DNA of 64,000 nucleotides from Leptospira sp. GTDB taxonomy: Bacteria > Spirochaetota > Leptospiria > Leptospirales > Leptospiraceae. Shown piece by piece: positions 1 through 9,071 of the stretch. The stretch is from the NCBI GenBank assembly GCA_027533185.1, contig JAPZTS010000023.1:92742-156741 (forward strand). The letters run 5' to 3'. Numbering within the stretch: position 1 is the first letter of the stretch; every line of letters starts with the position of its first letter. The translations under genes were made by a program, and so were the position numbers. Under the pieces are notes generated by a model. It was not told where the DNA came from. It saw nothing but the letters and a program-made list of their open reading frames with translations, and did not search any database.

Positions 1-738
1 AACTGGCTTTTTTTTGGGAGGAGATTTTACATCGATTATAAAGACCTCACTATCAAGTCGTTGTAATAACTTTTTCATCGAAGTATTTTCAACAATTTCT
101 CCTCTGTCAATGATTGCTATATTTTTACAAAGAGATTCTGCTTCTTCCAAGTAGTGTGTTGTAAGTATAATTGTTTTACCCTCTTCATTCAAGTTGGTAA
201 GAAATTCCCACATAGATCTTCGGACCTCGATGTCAACTCCAGCAGTTGGTTCATCTAGGATCAAAATTTTTGGGTCATGGATAAGAGCTCTTGCAATCAT
301 TAATCGGCGTTTCATTCCACCACTGAGTTGACCTGCCGCAGACTTTCTTTTATCGACTAGTGAAAGTTTTTCCAAATAGTAATCCACTTTTTCTTTTGCC
401 TTGGATCGATCCTTTCCATAGTAACCTGCTTGGTTGAGAAGGATTTGTTCCACTGTTTCAAAGATTCCAAAATTGAATTCTTGTGGTACTATTCCTAAAT
501 ATGTTTTGGTTAAATTTAGGTTTTGATCTGTATCCGTACCAAAGATCTTAACTTTGCCTTCTGATTTTTGAACGAGGCTACTTAGGATACCTATCGTTGT
601 AGATTTTCCCGCTCCATTGGGACCAAGGAGAGCAAAAAAGTCTCCACTCTCTACCTTTAGATCAATCGACTTTAAAGCAACCACACCCGAACGGTATGTT
701 TTTTTTAATCCTTCAATTTCTATTGCATATTCTTTCAT
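1..738 (-). CDS. ABC-2 type transporter ATP-binding protein (YadG-like), C-terminus off the window
   Basis: The reading frame stays open from the ATG at 738 to base 1, giving 246 residues without a stop, so the end of the gene lies outside the window. It carries a Walker A loop (GPNGAGKST), an ABC signature (LSGGMKRRL), a Walker B (LILDEPTAG) and a switch histidine (TTHYLEE). These closely resemble the YadG/drug-exporter class of ATPases that pair with an ABC-2 membrane subunit, which is presumably encoded further left. The start codon shares one base with the trhO stop (TAATG), so the two are probably translated together. The transported substrate cannot be read from the sequence. Confidence 0.9.
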   Translation of the reverse strand, partial: MKEYAIEIEGLKKTYRSGVVALKSIDLKVESGDFFALLGPNGAGKSTTIGILSSLVQKSEGKVKIFGTDTDQNLNLTKTYLGIVPQEFNFGIFETVEQILLNQAGYYGKDRSKAKEKVDYYLEKLSLVDKRKSAAGQLSGGMKRRLMIARALIHDPKILILDEPTAGVDIEVRRSMWEFLTNLNEEGKTIILTTHYLEEAESLCKNIAIIDRGEIVENTSMKKLLQRLDSEVFIIDVKSPPKKKPV

Positions 739-1766
739 TATCTTCCTACTAGTTTTCTTGTCAGATGGTGGGTCGGGTATTTAATTTTTCTAAGTTCTTT
801 TCTTTGCGTTTTTTGGTCTTCGATGGGAAGAGCAAGCGTTTCTTTACACTCGATACTACAGCAGTTCGATAGTTTTTCGGAACATTCTTTACATTGAATA
901 TATAATACATGGCAGCCAAGGTTCGCACAGTTTGTATGTGTATCTTCTTGTTTGCCACAAGTATAACAAACGCTAAGGACATCTTCGGTTACTCTTTCAC
1001 CAAGCCGATCATCAAAGACAAAGTTTTTCCCTTTGAATTTGGATTCTAGTCCTTTGTCCTTTATCATCTTCGCATAATTTATAATCCCGCCTAAGAGTTG
1101 GTGGACGTTTTGGTATCCTTTGTATTTGAGGTAGGCGCTTGCTTTTTCACATCGAATCCCTCCTGTGCAATAGAGTAGGATTTTTTTATCCTTATGTTCT
1201 TCTAAAATCTCCTCAACGAGAGGAAGCTCTTCGCGAAAGGTTCCGACATCGGGAAGAATCGCATTTTTAAAATGACCCACTTCGGATTCATAATTATTTC
1301 TAAGATCAACAACGATAACACCAGGTTCATCCAAGGTTTTATGAAATTCAAATGGTGTTAGGTGAGTTCCCACATCAGATGGATCAAATTCAGTGTCATT
1401 TAATCCATCGGCCACGATTTTTTTACGAACTTTAATTGCTAGTTTGATAAAACTTTCTTTTTTGTCCTCAACCGCGTCGTTGAAATAGATTCCTTTCAAT
1501 TCAGGAATCTCATCGACCGTATTTCGAAGTAGGTCATAATTTTCAATAGGAATAGAAAACTGTGCATTGATTCCTTCTTCGGCTAAGTAAATTCTCCCTA
1601 AAATACCTAAATCTTCAAATCGGTCGTAAATAAGATCGCGAAAATCTTTCGGAGATTGGATTTTTACATATCTGTAAAAAGAAATGACTCGTCTTTCTCG
1701 AGTATCTTTTGCAATTTTCTTTAGAAGTGTTTCTTTATCAAAACGATTGTATAAGAATTTTTTCAT
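738..1766 (-). CDS. trhO: tRNA uridine(34) hydroxylase TrhO (rhodanese-domain protein)
   Basis: This 342-residue protein matches the YceA/TrhO family in length and order: an N-terminal acylphosphatase-like part (about 25-115), a rhodanese domain (about 130-235) with active-site loop CTGGIRC (Cys200), and a cysteine-rich C-terminal tail (about 265-305) typical of the family. Known TrhO enzymes use oxygen to hydroxylate U34 of certain tRNAs to 5-hydroxyuridine. The ATG overlaps the stop of the upstream flavoprotein gene by four bases (ATGA), and its own stop overlaps the start of the ABC ATPase, so the three form one operon. Confidence 0.93.
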   Translation of the reverse strand: MKKFLYNRFDKETLLKKIAKDTRERRVISFYRYVKIQSPKDFRDLIYDRFEDLGILGRIYLAEEGINAQFSIPIENYDLLRNTVDEIPELKGIYFNDAVEDKKESFIKLAIKVRKKIVADGLNDTEFDPSDVGTHLTPFEFHKTLDEPGVIVVDLRNNYESEVGHFKNAILPDVGTFREELPLVEEILEEHKDKKILLYCTGGIRCEKASAYLKYKGYQNVHQLLGGIINYAKMIKDKGLESKFKGKNFVFDDRLGERVTEDVLSVCYTCGKQEDTHTNCANLGCHVLYIQCKECSEKLSNCCSIECKETLALPIEDQKTQRKELRKIKYPTHHLTRKLVGR

Positions 1767-3151
1767 TCCTTTCCCTCTGATACTTTGATCTGTTTAACCT
1801 TTCGAAAAGCATTTCTAACGATTTCTGAAATAGCAGGATGAATATAGATCATTCGAAGATAATCGTCTAATTTTAATTTCATTGTCATTCCCAAAATGAT
1901 CTGGTGAATCATATTGCTTGCCTCATCTCCAATGATATGAGCACCTAGAACAGTTTCTGTTTTTTTACACACCAAGATCTTTACAAATCCAGAATCCGAC
2001 AATCGTGCCATCCCCATAGCAGACGATGAATACGGGTTGATTCCTTTCCAATACGCTATTTTGTTTTGTATCAATTCTTCTTCTGTGGCACCAGCTGTCG
2101 CAATTTGAGGGTGTGTAAAAATTGCACTGGGCATTGGAGGGTATTCGATCGGTTGTTTTGTTTTATTCACAAACAATTGATCGAATAAATATTCGCCTTC
2201 AAAGTTTGCACTATGCCTAAAAAAGAATTTTCCGATCACATCACCAAATGCGAAGATATTTGGAACATTCGTTTCTAAAAACTCATTCACTTGGATATAG
2301 CCGAAGGAATTTGTTTTTATATTTGTGTTAGAAAGTTTTAAGGCTTCCGTATTTGGAGTAATGCCTGTGGCTATTAAAAGACTTTCCGCATGAATCGTAT
2401 GTTTGATTCCTAATTTATCTTTACCAGTTAGGAAAAAAAGGCTTTCGCGGTATTCAACTCTCTCGATCGTAAAATGATCATGGATAGGGAAGGGAAGATG
2501 GCTTTCGAATTCTTTGCGAACTTCTATGTCGACACCACGTAAGATTTCCGTTCGAGTAAGGCCAGTGACATTACAGCCTAGTGCTTGATATGCGGCTCCT
2601 AGTTCTAACCCGATGAAACCTGCACCAATCACTACCATTGATTTTGGAAATTTTGGTGGATTTAAGGCTTCGCGAGAAGTCCAGTATGGTGTTTCACTTA
2701 ATCCTGCGATTTCGGGAATTTTTGGTCGGGTACCAGTGGCGATAACAATATACTTTGCTTTGTATTTTCGCGTACCGTCTGAGACAGTTTGGTCATCTAG
2801 AAAATAAACTTCTTTTGGAATGTAGGTAACGTTGGGATTTTTTTCGTAAGCAATCGGTATAGAATCTGAATCTTTTTGGACAGTAGCATTCACACGGTCA
2901 AAAATCCTCATCGGATCAATGTTGGGTTCGATTGAAAAATCAAAGCCAAACCGTTTTGCTAAGTGCGGAATGCGAAGTAGCTCCGAAGGATAGATTACCA
3001 TCTTAGAAGGTATACAACCTCGATTGAGACAAGTTCCTCCGGGAGATTCACGCTCAAATACAGCGACTTTTTTCCCGATTTGGGAGGGAGGGGTGACTAG
3101 TTTTGTGCCTGCACCTGCTCCGATTACAATGATGTCGTACCATTCGCTCAC
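1763..3151 (-). CDS. FAD-dependent pyridine nucleotide-disulfide oxidoreductase (dihydrolipoamide dehydrogenase / mycothione reductase-like)
   Basis: The 462-residue product has an N-terminal FAD-binding motif (IGAGAGTKL), a redox-active disulfide (Cys41 and Cys46 in GGTCLNRGCIPSK), an NAD(P)-binding motif (IGAGFIGLELG, about residue 175) and the C-terminal catalytic pair HPAISE (His438, Glu443). This is the complete class I disulfide reductase layout. The first glycine motif reads GAGAGT instead of the GGGPGG of true Lpd, as in mycothione or mercuric reductase relatives. No pyruvate dehydrogenase genes lie nearby, so I do not call it lpd. It is translationally coupled to trhO through an ATGA overlap. 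The substrate is unknown. Confidence 0.88.
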   Translation of the reverse strand: MSEWYDIIVIGAGAGTKLVTPPSQIGKKVAVFERESPGGTCLNRGCIPSKMVIYPSELLRIPHLAKRFGFDFSIEPNIDPMRIFDRVNATVQKDSDSIPIAYEKNPNVTYIPKEVYFLDDQTVSDGTRKYKAKYIVIATGTRPKIPEIAGLSETPYWTSREALNPPKFPKSMVVIGAGFIGLELGAAYQALGCNVTGLTRTEILRGVDIEVRKEFESHLPFPIHDHFTIERVEYRESLFFLTGKDKLGIKHTIHAESLLIATGITPNTEALKLSNTNIKTNSFGYIQVNEFLETNVPNIFAFGDVIGKFFFRHSANFEGEYLFDQLFVNKTKQPIEYPPMPSAIFTHPQIATAGATEEELIQNKIAYWKGINPYSSSAMGMARLSDSGFVKILVCKKTETVLGAHIIGDEASNMIHQIILGMTMKLKLDDYLRMIYIHPAISEIVRNAFRKVKQIKVSEGKE

Positions 3152-3204
3152 ATAGAACAGGGTCTATTCAGGGTTCGATTCTGTAAATGAAGGTACCGCA
3201 AAAA

Positions 3205-3966
3205 TTAAGGGATAAAGGGATTTTTACGCCCTTGGATGCGTTCTATGATTTCATTCTTTCTGATTTCTAGGGTGTCTGGTGGATCCTGTTTGTCCCAAGT
3301 TTGATAAAGCTCTTTTTTGCCCGGCGGAATCGGAATCTTCCACTGCGATTCCATGTAAAAATAAATCCTGGCTATATCACCTCTGATGTTCTCTTTTGGT
3401 TCCGCTGTTTGGTTTTTAAAGTCTACTTCAAAATCACAAGTTCCATATACTCTAGGTTCACCCTCCACAATTCCAAAGGGAAAAATACCTCGGTCAGCAT
3501 TGATTTCACCTGGGACTGGAACAATATTGTGTAAGTCAGATTCGATCAGGTTGAATTCGGGATCTGTTTTCTGGCAGCATTTCCTTCCGCGAAGAACTTT
3601 ACCTCCCGACTCACAATTAGGGTTTGTCCAACAATCGCGATCTCTTCCGAAACTTGCCGCTGGAACTACATGTTCCCACTCTATGAACGTTTGGCGGCGG
3701 GAATCTTTCCTCGAGTCAAGTCCGCAGGATTCGGAAGATATCCGAAACCGACCAAGCTCTTCTGTATCATCCGAAAACTTACAACCACAGTAAAAATCCT
3801 CACCAATCTTTCTGTAGAATCGCTTAAGTACTTTTTTGGCAGCTTGAAAATCGTTTATCCTTAGCTTAGGGTTTTCTTGGCTGTGGATATCTAATACATT
3901 ATATATAAAAATACTAATGCATGAAACAGAGAACAAACAAAATGATATCAAGTTTGCATTTTTCAT
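3205..3966 (-). CDS. endA: Endonuclease I family nuclease (EndA-like), exported
   Basis: The first about 28 residues form a signal peptide (hydrophobic LISFCLFSVSCISIFIY). The mature part carries the His-Me finger motif EWEHVVPA (His99) followed by SDLHNIVPVPGEINADRG, both diagnostic for the endonuclease I/EndA family of periplasmic or secreted nucleases that cut double-stranded DNA. There are many cysteines (60, 62, 81, 112, 118 and others), as in periplasmic members held by disulfides. The length (253) is close to E. coli EndA (235). It lies downstream of the glyoxalase II-like gene with a 3-base gap, so it is probably cotranscribed. Confidence 0.9.
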   Translation of the reverse strand: MKNANLISFCLFSVSCISIFIYNVLDIHSQENPKLRINDFQAAKKVLKRFYRKIGEDFYCGCKFSDDTEELGRFRISSESCGLDSRKDSRRQTFIEWEHVVPAASFGRDRDCWTNPNCESGGKVLRGRKCCQKTDPEFNLIESDLHNIVPVPGEINADRGIFPFGIVEGEPRVYGTCDFEVDFKNQTAEPKENIRGDIARIYFYMESQWKIPIPPGKKELYQTWDKQDPPDTLEIRKNEIIERIQGRKNPFIP

Positions 3967-3969
3967 ACT

Positions 3970-4782
3970 TTACCAAGAATCTCTGTACTTTCTTAGTTCT
4001 GTAAAGATAAATTCGTCATCGTAACTGGATCTAGGATTTCCAAAACTGAGTTCTCCCAATTTTTTGTGCAGACTTGGGGAATTTCGCCTAAAAAAGGGAT
4101 TTATCTCACGTTCTATTTCAAAATTTGTAACCAAATAAAAATCTGGATTTCCCTGCTTGCACTTGTTTGGATTTTCAAGAAAGGAATCTCTTTTTCTGTT
4201 TTCAGGCTCTATGTGTTTAGCAAACTGCAAATTGTTTTCTAGGTATTCATGACCTGGAAATAACAAAACATCCCCTGAAAGAGTCTCAAATCGATTGCGG
4301 ATCGTTTTATATAGAATACCTACGTCCCCACCTCGGTAACAATTTCCTACACCTGCATTGAATACAGTGTCACCTGTAAATATTCCTAAGTTTTTTTCAG
4401 GATTTTTCCAAACAAAGGATAGGTGGCATAAGCTATGACCGGGAGTTTCCCAAGAAACGAGTGAATCTCCATCGGAATCAAAAACAAGGTCGTCTTCTCG
4501 AAGTATATCATCAAGTCCAGGTATTTTTCCTTTTGCTCCACTGTGACCTAAAACCGTACAGGAGCAGTATTCTTTTAACTCTAAATTCCCCGATGTATGG
4601 TCTGCATGTTCATGTGTATTGAGAATAGTTTTGAGAGTTAGGGAATTCGAATTGAGGTAATCAATTACTTGTTTAGCGGAGTAGGGGTCTATACAAACAG
4701 CCTCTCCCGTTTTAGAAGAATACACTATATATGTATAATTCTTTAAGGGAGAGTCGGTAAATATCTGTTTTACGACAAACAT
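3970..4782 (-). CDS. Metallo-beta-lactamase fold hydrolase, glyoxalase II-like
   Basis: The zinc-binding motif THEHADH (His57, His59, Asp61, His62) is present with further ligands at His116 (TPGHS), Asp138 (FTGDTVF) and His178 (FPGHEY). The run GHEYLENNLQFAKHIEPEN and the C-terminal part ending EINPFFR resemble hydroxyacylglutathione hydrolase (GloB). Persulfide dioxygenases share most of these residues, so the thiol-ester substrate is not certain. It lies between serA (7-base gap) and endA (3-base gap), all minus strand. At 270 residues it is slightly longer than GloB (251). Confidence 0.82.
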   Translation of the reverse strand: MFVVKQIFTDSPLKNYTYIVYSSKTGEAVCIDPYSAKQVIDYLNSNSLTLKTILNTHEHADHTSGNLELKEYCSCTVLGHSGAKGKIPGLDDILREDDLVFDSDGDSLVSWETPGHSLCHLSFVWKNPEKNLGIFTGDTVFNAGVGNCYRGGDVGILYKTIRNRFETLSGDVLLFPGHEYLENNLQFAKHIEPENRKRDSFLENPNKCKQGNPDFYLVTNFEIEREINPFFRRNSPSLHKKLGELSFGNPRSSYDDEFIFTELRKYRDSW

Positions 4783-4789
4783 CTCTCTA

Positions 4790-6064
4790 TTAGTAGAGGA
4801 TTCTTGTGCGAAGAGAGTGTTTGTGGGCTTTGATTTTATCTTTCAATTCATCCCCTAAGTTTTTATCAATTTCCATAGCCAAGTAACCGATATTACTTGA
4901 AGTACTTAAATTTTGCGTTAAAATATTCCCACCCAATTCGGAGATGATAGAATTTATATCTCTTAGAAATCCTGGTTGGTTTTGGTGGATGTTTAAAATT
5001 CTATGGTAACCTTCTTTTAAATTTCCTAGTTCAATATTGGGAAAATTAACAGAAAATGTGGTGGAACCATTGTTAACAAACTTCAAAAGTTTTTCTGCAA
5101 CTTCCGTTCCTATATTTTTCTGTGCCTCTTCCGTAGAACCTCCGATATGCGGAGTTAAAATTAAATTGGGCAGTCCTTGGAGGGGGCTATGGAAGGGATC
5201 ATCATTGGATTTTGGTTCTTCCGGAAAAACATCGACTCCCGCACCAGCAATCTTTCCAGATTTGATTCCTTCGACAAGTGCCTCAATTTCGATTACCTTT
5301 CCCCTGGAAAGGTTTAGAAGATAAGCTCCGTTTTTGATCAGTTTCAAGTGTTCTTGTCGGAATAGGTTTTTGGTTTCATCTGTTTCGGGGACGTGGAAGG
5401 TAACGAAATCGGATTTTTGTAAAAGTTCCTCATAGCTGGAAACAGAAGAGGCATTCCCAAGTGGGAGTTTGGAAATGATATCGTAAAATATAACCCTCAT
5501 TCCCATAGATTCCGCAAGTACAGAAACCTGGGACCCGATATGGCCGTAGCCAATGATCCCTAGAGTCTTTCCCCGGACCTCAAAACACCCCTTAGCGATC
5601 TTGTTCCATTTACCTAAATGAACATCCCTAGATTGGTCACTTGCTTTCCTTGCCAACATAATGATTTCTGCGATCACTAACTCGGCTACCGAACGTGTAT
5701 TGCTGTAAGGAGCGTTGAAAACTGGGATCCCTTTTTTCTCTGCTTCTTCTAATTCCACTTGATTTGTACCGATGCAAAAGCACCCGATGGTCATCAGTTT
5801 TCGAGCGTTATCCAAAGCTTTTTTGGTGACATTCGTTTTACTTCGGATTCCTAAAACGTGTACGTCTGTTATCTTAGAGATGAGTTCATCCTCTTCCATT
5901 GCATCCTTTACAACAGTGACGTCAAAACCATCACGGTGGAAGAGTTCATAAGCGTCTTTATGGATATTTTCTAGGAGTAAAACTTTGATTTTGCCTTTTG
6001 GATAGGATACCATAGGAACAGGATTTTTTCCTTTGCGAAACCTTGCATCTAGAAAAACCTGCAT
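4790..6064 (-). CDS. serA: D-3-phosphoglycerate dehydrogenase
   Basis: SerA oxidises 3-phosphoglycerate with NAD, the first step of serine synthesis. The product (424 residues from this start) tracks E. coli SerA closely: IGCFCIGTNQVELEEAEKKG, an NAD-binding GIIGYGHIGSQ motif, the catalytic-histidine segment LTPHIGGSTEEAQ, and a C-terminal ACT domain (HQNQPGFLRDIN) that in relatives binds serine for feedback inhibition. The E. coli enzyme is 410 residues. The ATG at 6013 (407 residues, MVSYPKGKIKVLL) aligns better than the one at 6064, which would leave only five bases before the divergent lipoprotein start; neither has a clear ribosome site. Confidence 0.95.
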   Translation of the reverse strand: MQVFLDARFRKGKNPVPMVSYPKGKIKVLLLENIHKDAYELFHRDGFDVTVVKDAMEEDELISKITDVHVLGIRSKTNVTKKALDNARKLMTIGCFCIGTNQVELEEAEKKGIPVFNAPYSNTRSVAELVIAEIIMLARKASDQSRDVHLGKWNKIAKGCFEVRGKTLGIIGYGHIGSQVSVLAESMGMRVIFYDIISKLPLGNASSVSSYEELLQKSDFVTFHVPETDETKNLFRQEHLKLIKNGAYLLNLSRGKVIEIEALVEGIKSGKIAGAGVDVFPEEPKSNDDPFHSPLQGLPNLILTPHIGGSTEEAQKNIGTEVAEKLLKFVNNGSTTFSVNFPNIELGNLKEGYHRILNIHQNQPGFLRDINSIISELGGNILTQNLSTSSNIGYLAMEIDKNLGDELKDKIKAHKHSLRTRILY

Positions 6065-6076
6065 CTAGAATGGAAA
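6045..6076. repeat. Two adjacent copies of a 10-base direct repeat at a divergent gene start
   Basis: The sequence GCATCTAGAA occurs at 6045-6054 and again at 6061-6070, a 16-base period. It lies exactly between the divergent starts of serA and the lipoprotein gene, so it could be an operator or a simple duplication. Confidence 0.5.
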
Positions 6077-6612
6077 GATTAAGACTTAGCTTCATATTCC
6101 CCGTTGTCTGCCTCCTCTTTGGCATGATGTCTGCTTGTAAGACTGCCCCTACATATAAGGTTACTCCTGAACCTACGCTGGAGCAGAGTTCTGCTCTTTC
6201 GGAAGAAGTTTGTCTGGATTCCTTTCTTTTGGTTCCCAAAAGACCTTGTATTTCTTTCCGAGGAGAAAAGGACAATCAAACTGGTGCTGTGCAATACTAT
6301 TTGTTATACGAAATGGGAACATTTGAGGTAGATCTGCCGATTGGTGTATCTCTAAAATTGGGCGATGTTTGGTACAACCTCAAAAAATCGAATACTGATT
6401 ACTCGGATACAATTGTAATTTCTTCGAGTATAGCAGGGGATTTGGTTCCAAAGATCGGGGAATCCAAATCGATTCAAGTCAGTTACACAAGCCGAAAGGG
6501 AACTACCAACTTCCAATTGAAAGATGCAGCAGTTGGCAAGTTTCAGTCGTCTCTTTCAAAACTCATTCGTGCGTTGGAGTCTGAGCCAAAACTAATCATC
6601 CAAAAGAAGTAA
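6070..6612 (+). CDS. Putative lipoprotein of unknown function
   Basis: From the ATG at 6070 the product has 180 residues: a short basic N-terminus (MERLR), a hydrophobic stretch and a lipobox-like site (GMMSAC, Cys22 or so), followed by a polar mature domain with only two further cysteines. A TTG nine codons upstream is in frame but would give a poor signal. No motif is recognised in the mature part, which is rich in beta-forming segments. The gene is divergent from serA and ends before a clear hairpin terminator. Confidence 0.75.
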   Translation: MERLRLSFIFPVVCLLFGMMSACKTAPTYKVTPEPTLEQSSALSEEVCLDSFLLVPKRPCISFRGEKDNQTGAVQYYLLYEMGTFEVDLPIGVSLKLGDVWYNLKKSNTDYSDTIVISSSIAGDLVPKIGESKSIQVSYTSRKGTTNFQLKDAAVGKFQSSLSKLIRALESEPKLIIQKK

Positions 6613-6638
6613 TCATTTAAGATCTTTAATTCGCGTTA

Positions 6639-6680
6639 GGCAAAGTCAGATAGAAAAGACCTTCTGACTTTGTCCTTTTA
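6639..6680. terminator. Hairpin terminator between the lipoprotein gene and lysS
   Basis: An inverted repeat with arms at 6639-6650 (GGCAAAGTCAGA) and 6663-6675 (TCTGACTTTGTCC) and a 12-base loop forms about 10 uninterrupted pairs. TTTT follows at 6676-6679. It lies between two convergent genes and may serve either strand. Confidence 0.7.
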
Positions 6681-6759
6681 TCCACATCTCTCAAAGCCAA
6701 CCTAATTTTGAAAAGGAACAGACTCATTGATTTCAGGCAAGGTTACTACTTGGTATGGT

Positions 6760-8250
6760 TTACTCCTTTCTCATCAACGGGAATAGGATGGTATCTCGGA
6801 TCGAGTGTGAGTCTGTAAGTAACATTACCAACCGATCAATTCCTATCCCAAGTCCACCCGTTGGAGGCAGACCATATTCCAGGGCACGAATGTAATCTTC
6901 ATCCATCATAAAGGCTTCGTCGTCTCCTGCTTCCCTTTGTTTAACCTGTTCTTCAAATCTTTCTTTTTGGTCAAAAGGATCATTTAACTCGGTAAATGCG
7001 TTTCCAATCTCTCTTCCTGCTACATACGGTTCAAAACGTTCCACAAAATTGATATCATCTTCCCTTGATTTTGCCAGAGGAGAAAGCTCTTTCGGAAAGT
7101 CAGTTATGAAAATGGGTTGGATGAGGTGCGGTTCCACGAGTGTACTAAATACATCATCGCATACCTTCCAAATAGAAACTGCCTCCGAGCTATCTACTCC
7201 CTTTTCTTTTGCCTTTTGGATGGCTTCCTTTACATCTTTAATTTCACCAAATTTAATTCCAGAATACTCTTCAATAATATCAAGATATTTAGCCCGTTTC
7301 CATGGTGGTGTGAGATCGATTTGATCTTTTCCATACGCAAATTTTAACCCTTTGCCAATTGCTTTTGCTACAGAAACGACCATTCTCTCGGTTAAAGATA
7401 ACATTGTTTCCATATCACCAAACGCCATATAGGCTTCCATCATGGTAAACTCAGGGTTGTGTTTTGTGGAAATTCCTTCATTGCGAAAATTTCGATTCAA
7501 TTCGAAAACACGGTCCATTCCACCAACAATCAATCGTTTGAGGTAGAGTTCGGGGGCGATTCTCAAAAAAAGCTCCATATCCAGAGTATTGTGGTGGGTC
7601 ACAAAAGGACGGGCCGCCGCACCACCTGCAATGGGTTGCATCATTGGAGTCTCAACTTCAAGAAAACCTTCTTCGGTTAAAAACTTCCGAATCTCGGACA
7701 CAATACGAGAGCGCATTTTAAATGTTTCGCGGACATGGTCATTTACAACAAGGTCAACATATCTCATTCGATATCTTTGTTCGACATCAGAAAAAGCATC
7801 ATAAATGACTCCATCCTTTTCCTTGACTACTGGTAGAGGGCGGATGCATTTTGAAAGAAGTTGAACGGATGTTAAATGTAACGTTGTTTCGCCTTTTTGC
7901 GTCGAAAAAAGCCAGCCTTCGACACCAATCCAATCACCAAGATCCAATGACTTAAAAATAGAGTAAGCCTCTTCTCCTAAGTCATCTCTTGTTGCATACA
8001 ATTGAATCAAACCTTCTGAGTCTTTTAAATGTGCAAAACTTGCTTTTCCCATTACACGCTTTGCATGCAACCTTCCACCCAGTTTAAAATTCACTTTTTC
8101 TTTGTTAGGATCAAAAGAATCGATAAGTGACTTAGACTTTGCATTGGGAAAAAATCTAAGTGGATAAGGGTTGATACCTTTATTTTGCAAATCTTTAATC
8201 TTTTGAATTCGTTGTTCAATCAGTTCGTTGGAATCTTTAATTTCATCCAT
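6760..8250 (-). CDS. lysS: Lysyl-tRNA synthetase, class II
   Basis: This charges tRNA-Lys. The 496-residue product has the N-terminal OB-fold anticodon-binding domain (about 60-165: [18 protein letters not shown]) and a class II catalytic core with motif 2 ([11 protein letters not shown]) and motif 3 ([13 protein letters not shown]). Length and motifs fit bacterial LysS. Its ATG directly follows the stop of the upstream gene (TAAATG), so the two are translated from one message. Confidence 0.97.
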   Translation of the reverse strand: MDEIKDSNELIEQRIQKIKDLQNKGINPYPLRFFPNAKSKSLIDSFDPNKEKVNFKLGGRLHAKRVMGKASFAHLKDSEGLIQLYATRDDLGEEAYSIFKSLDLGDWIGVEGWLFSTQKGETTLHLTSVQLLSKCIRPLPVVKEKDGVIYDAFSDVEQRYRMRYVDLVVNDHVRETFKMRSRIVSEIRKFLTEEGFLEVETPMMQPIAGGAAARPFVTHHNTLDMELFLRIAPELYLKRLIVGGMDRVFELNRNFRNEGISTKHNPEFTMMEAYMAFGDMETMLSLTERMVVSVAKAIGKGLKFAYGKDQIDLTPPWKRAKYLDIIEEYSGIKFGEIKDVKEAIQKAKEKGVDSSEAVSIWKVCDDVFSTLVEPHLIQPIFITDFPKELSPLAKSREDDINFVERFEPYVAGREIGNAFTELNDPFDQKERFEEQVKQREAGDDEAFMMDEDYIRALEYGLPPTGGLGIGIDRLVMLLTDSHSIRDTILFPLMRKE

Positions 8251-8889
8251 TTATAGGATACCTCTAATATATGAATTGATATACTTACTTAACTCGAGAC
8301 TCATCTCACTCACTCCAGATTCTGAGAGAAACCAGTTGGATGGCGTGTTTTCAGACGGTGTGGAAAAAACATAAACCTTAGTAGGAATACTTTGGAAGAC
8401 TTTTCTATAAGTTTTTAAAACTCGGCTTGCCTCATATTGTTTGGTTAGAACTAAAACAGCCTTTGTATTTTCAGGTATCACAAGTTTTAGGAGGTGTTTT
8501 GCTATGTCCTCGGATTCACTAGATTTCACTGGAGGAATTTTTAAACTTAAAACTGCTTCTTCGGGAAAACCTTGCGAAACCAAAAAAGATTTAACCTTTT
8601 CTTCCCGTTCTTTGACTGGAAGAATTAGATTATCTGTTTTATCTTCTCGTATAACAAGAATTAGTTTCTGGAAAGCCTTCTTTTGATACAATGCATACAC
8701 TCCACGAAGAGTTTTTTTGGAAGGCAATGGGTTCGTACTTTCTAAGACCGCATACTCCGACACAGAATAGGTCTCGTTTGATGCGAGGAAGTAGGGAGCA
8801 GAAAATACGAGTCCAAAAATTATAAAAATAGGAGATAGAAATCCAAGTGTATATAATTTGAGACGGAATGTAAGATCACTAACTTGCAT
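8251..8889 (-). CDS. Membrane-anchored protein, possibly DUF218/YdcF-like
   Basis: The 212-residue product has one N-terminal membrane segment (about 12-35) and an extracytoplasmic domain. Segments such as AVLVLTKQYEASRVLKTYRKVF resemble the region in SanA/ElyC/YdcF (DUF218) proteins that follows the nucleotide-like fold, and KSSESEDIAKHL resembles their substrate loop; the usual early GG motif is not evident. The assignment is therefore tentative. The stop is immediately followed by the lysS start. Confidence 0.65.
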   Translation of the reverse strand: MQVSDLTFRLKLYTLGFLSPIFIIFGLVFSAPYFLASNETYSVSEYAVLESTNPLPSKKTLRGVYALYQKKAFQKLILVIREDKTDNLILPVKEREEKVKSFLVSQGFPEEAVLSLKIPPVKSSESEDIAKHLLKLVIPENTKAVLVLTKQYEASRVLKTYRKVFQSIPTKVYVFSTPSENTPSNWFLSESGVSEMSLELSKYINSYIRGIL

Positions 8890-8945
8890 GCTTGCCTTAC
8901 TAGGTTTGAATGCGCCGAGTGAGTGACAAGAGAAAATTCATCTCC

Positions 8946-8973
8946 TTGACGAAAGATACTCGTTTCCTACCCT
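8946..8973 (+). promoter_or_regulatory. Probable sigma70 promoter of tRNA-Leu
   Basis: A -35 box TTGACG (8946-8951) and a -10-like box TACCCT (8968-8973) are 16 bases apart, placing transcription start about 10 bases before the tRNA. Confidence 0.5.
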
Positions 8974-8989
8974 GGCAGAAACAACACCC

Positions 8990-9071
8990 GCTCGGATGGT
9001 GGAATTGGTAGACACGCTACTTTGAGGTGGTAGTGCCGCAAGGTGTGGGGGTTCGAGTCCCCCTTCGAGCA
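8990..9071 (+). tRNA. tRNA-Leu (anticodon GAG)
   Basis: The cloverleaf can be drawn by eye. The acceptor arms GCTCGGA (8990-8996) and TTCGAGC (9064-9070) pair, with A9071 as discriminator. The D-arm contains TGGAATTGGTAGACA. The anticodon stem CTACT/GGTAG encloses loop TTGAGGT with anticodon GAG. A long class II variable arm (TGCCGCAAGGTGT) follows, then a T-arm with GGGGGTTCGAGTCCCCC. The long variable arm and GAG anticodon identify leucine. The 3' CCA is not encoded. Confidence 0.95.
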
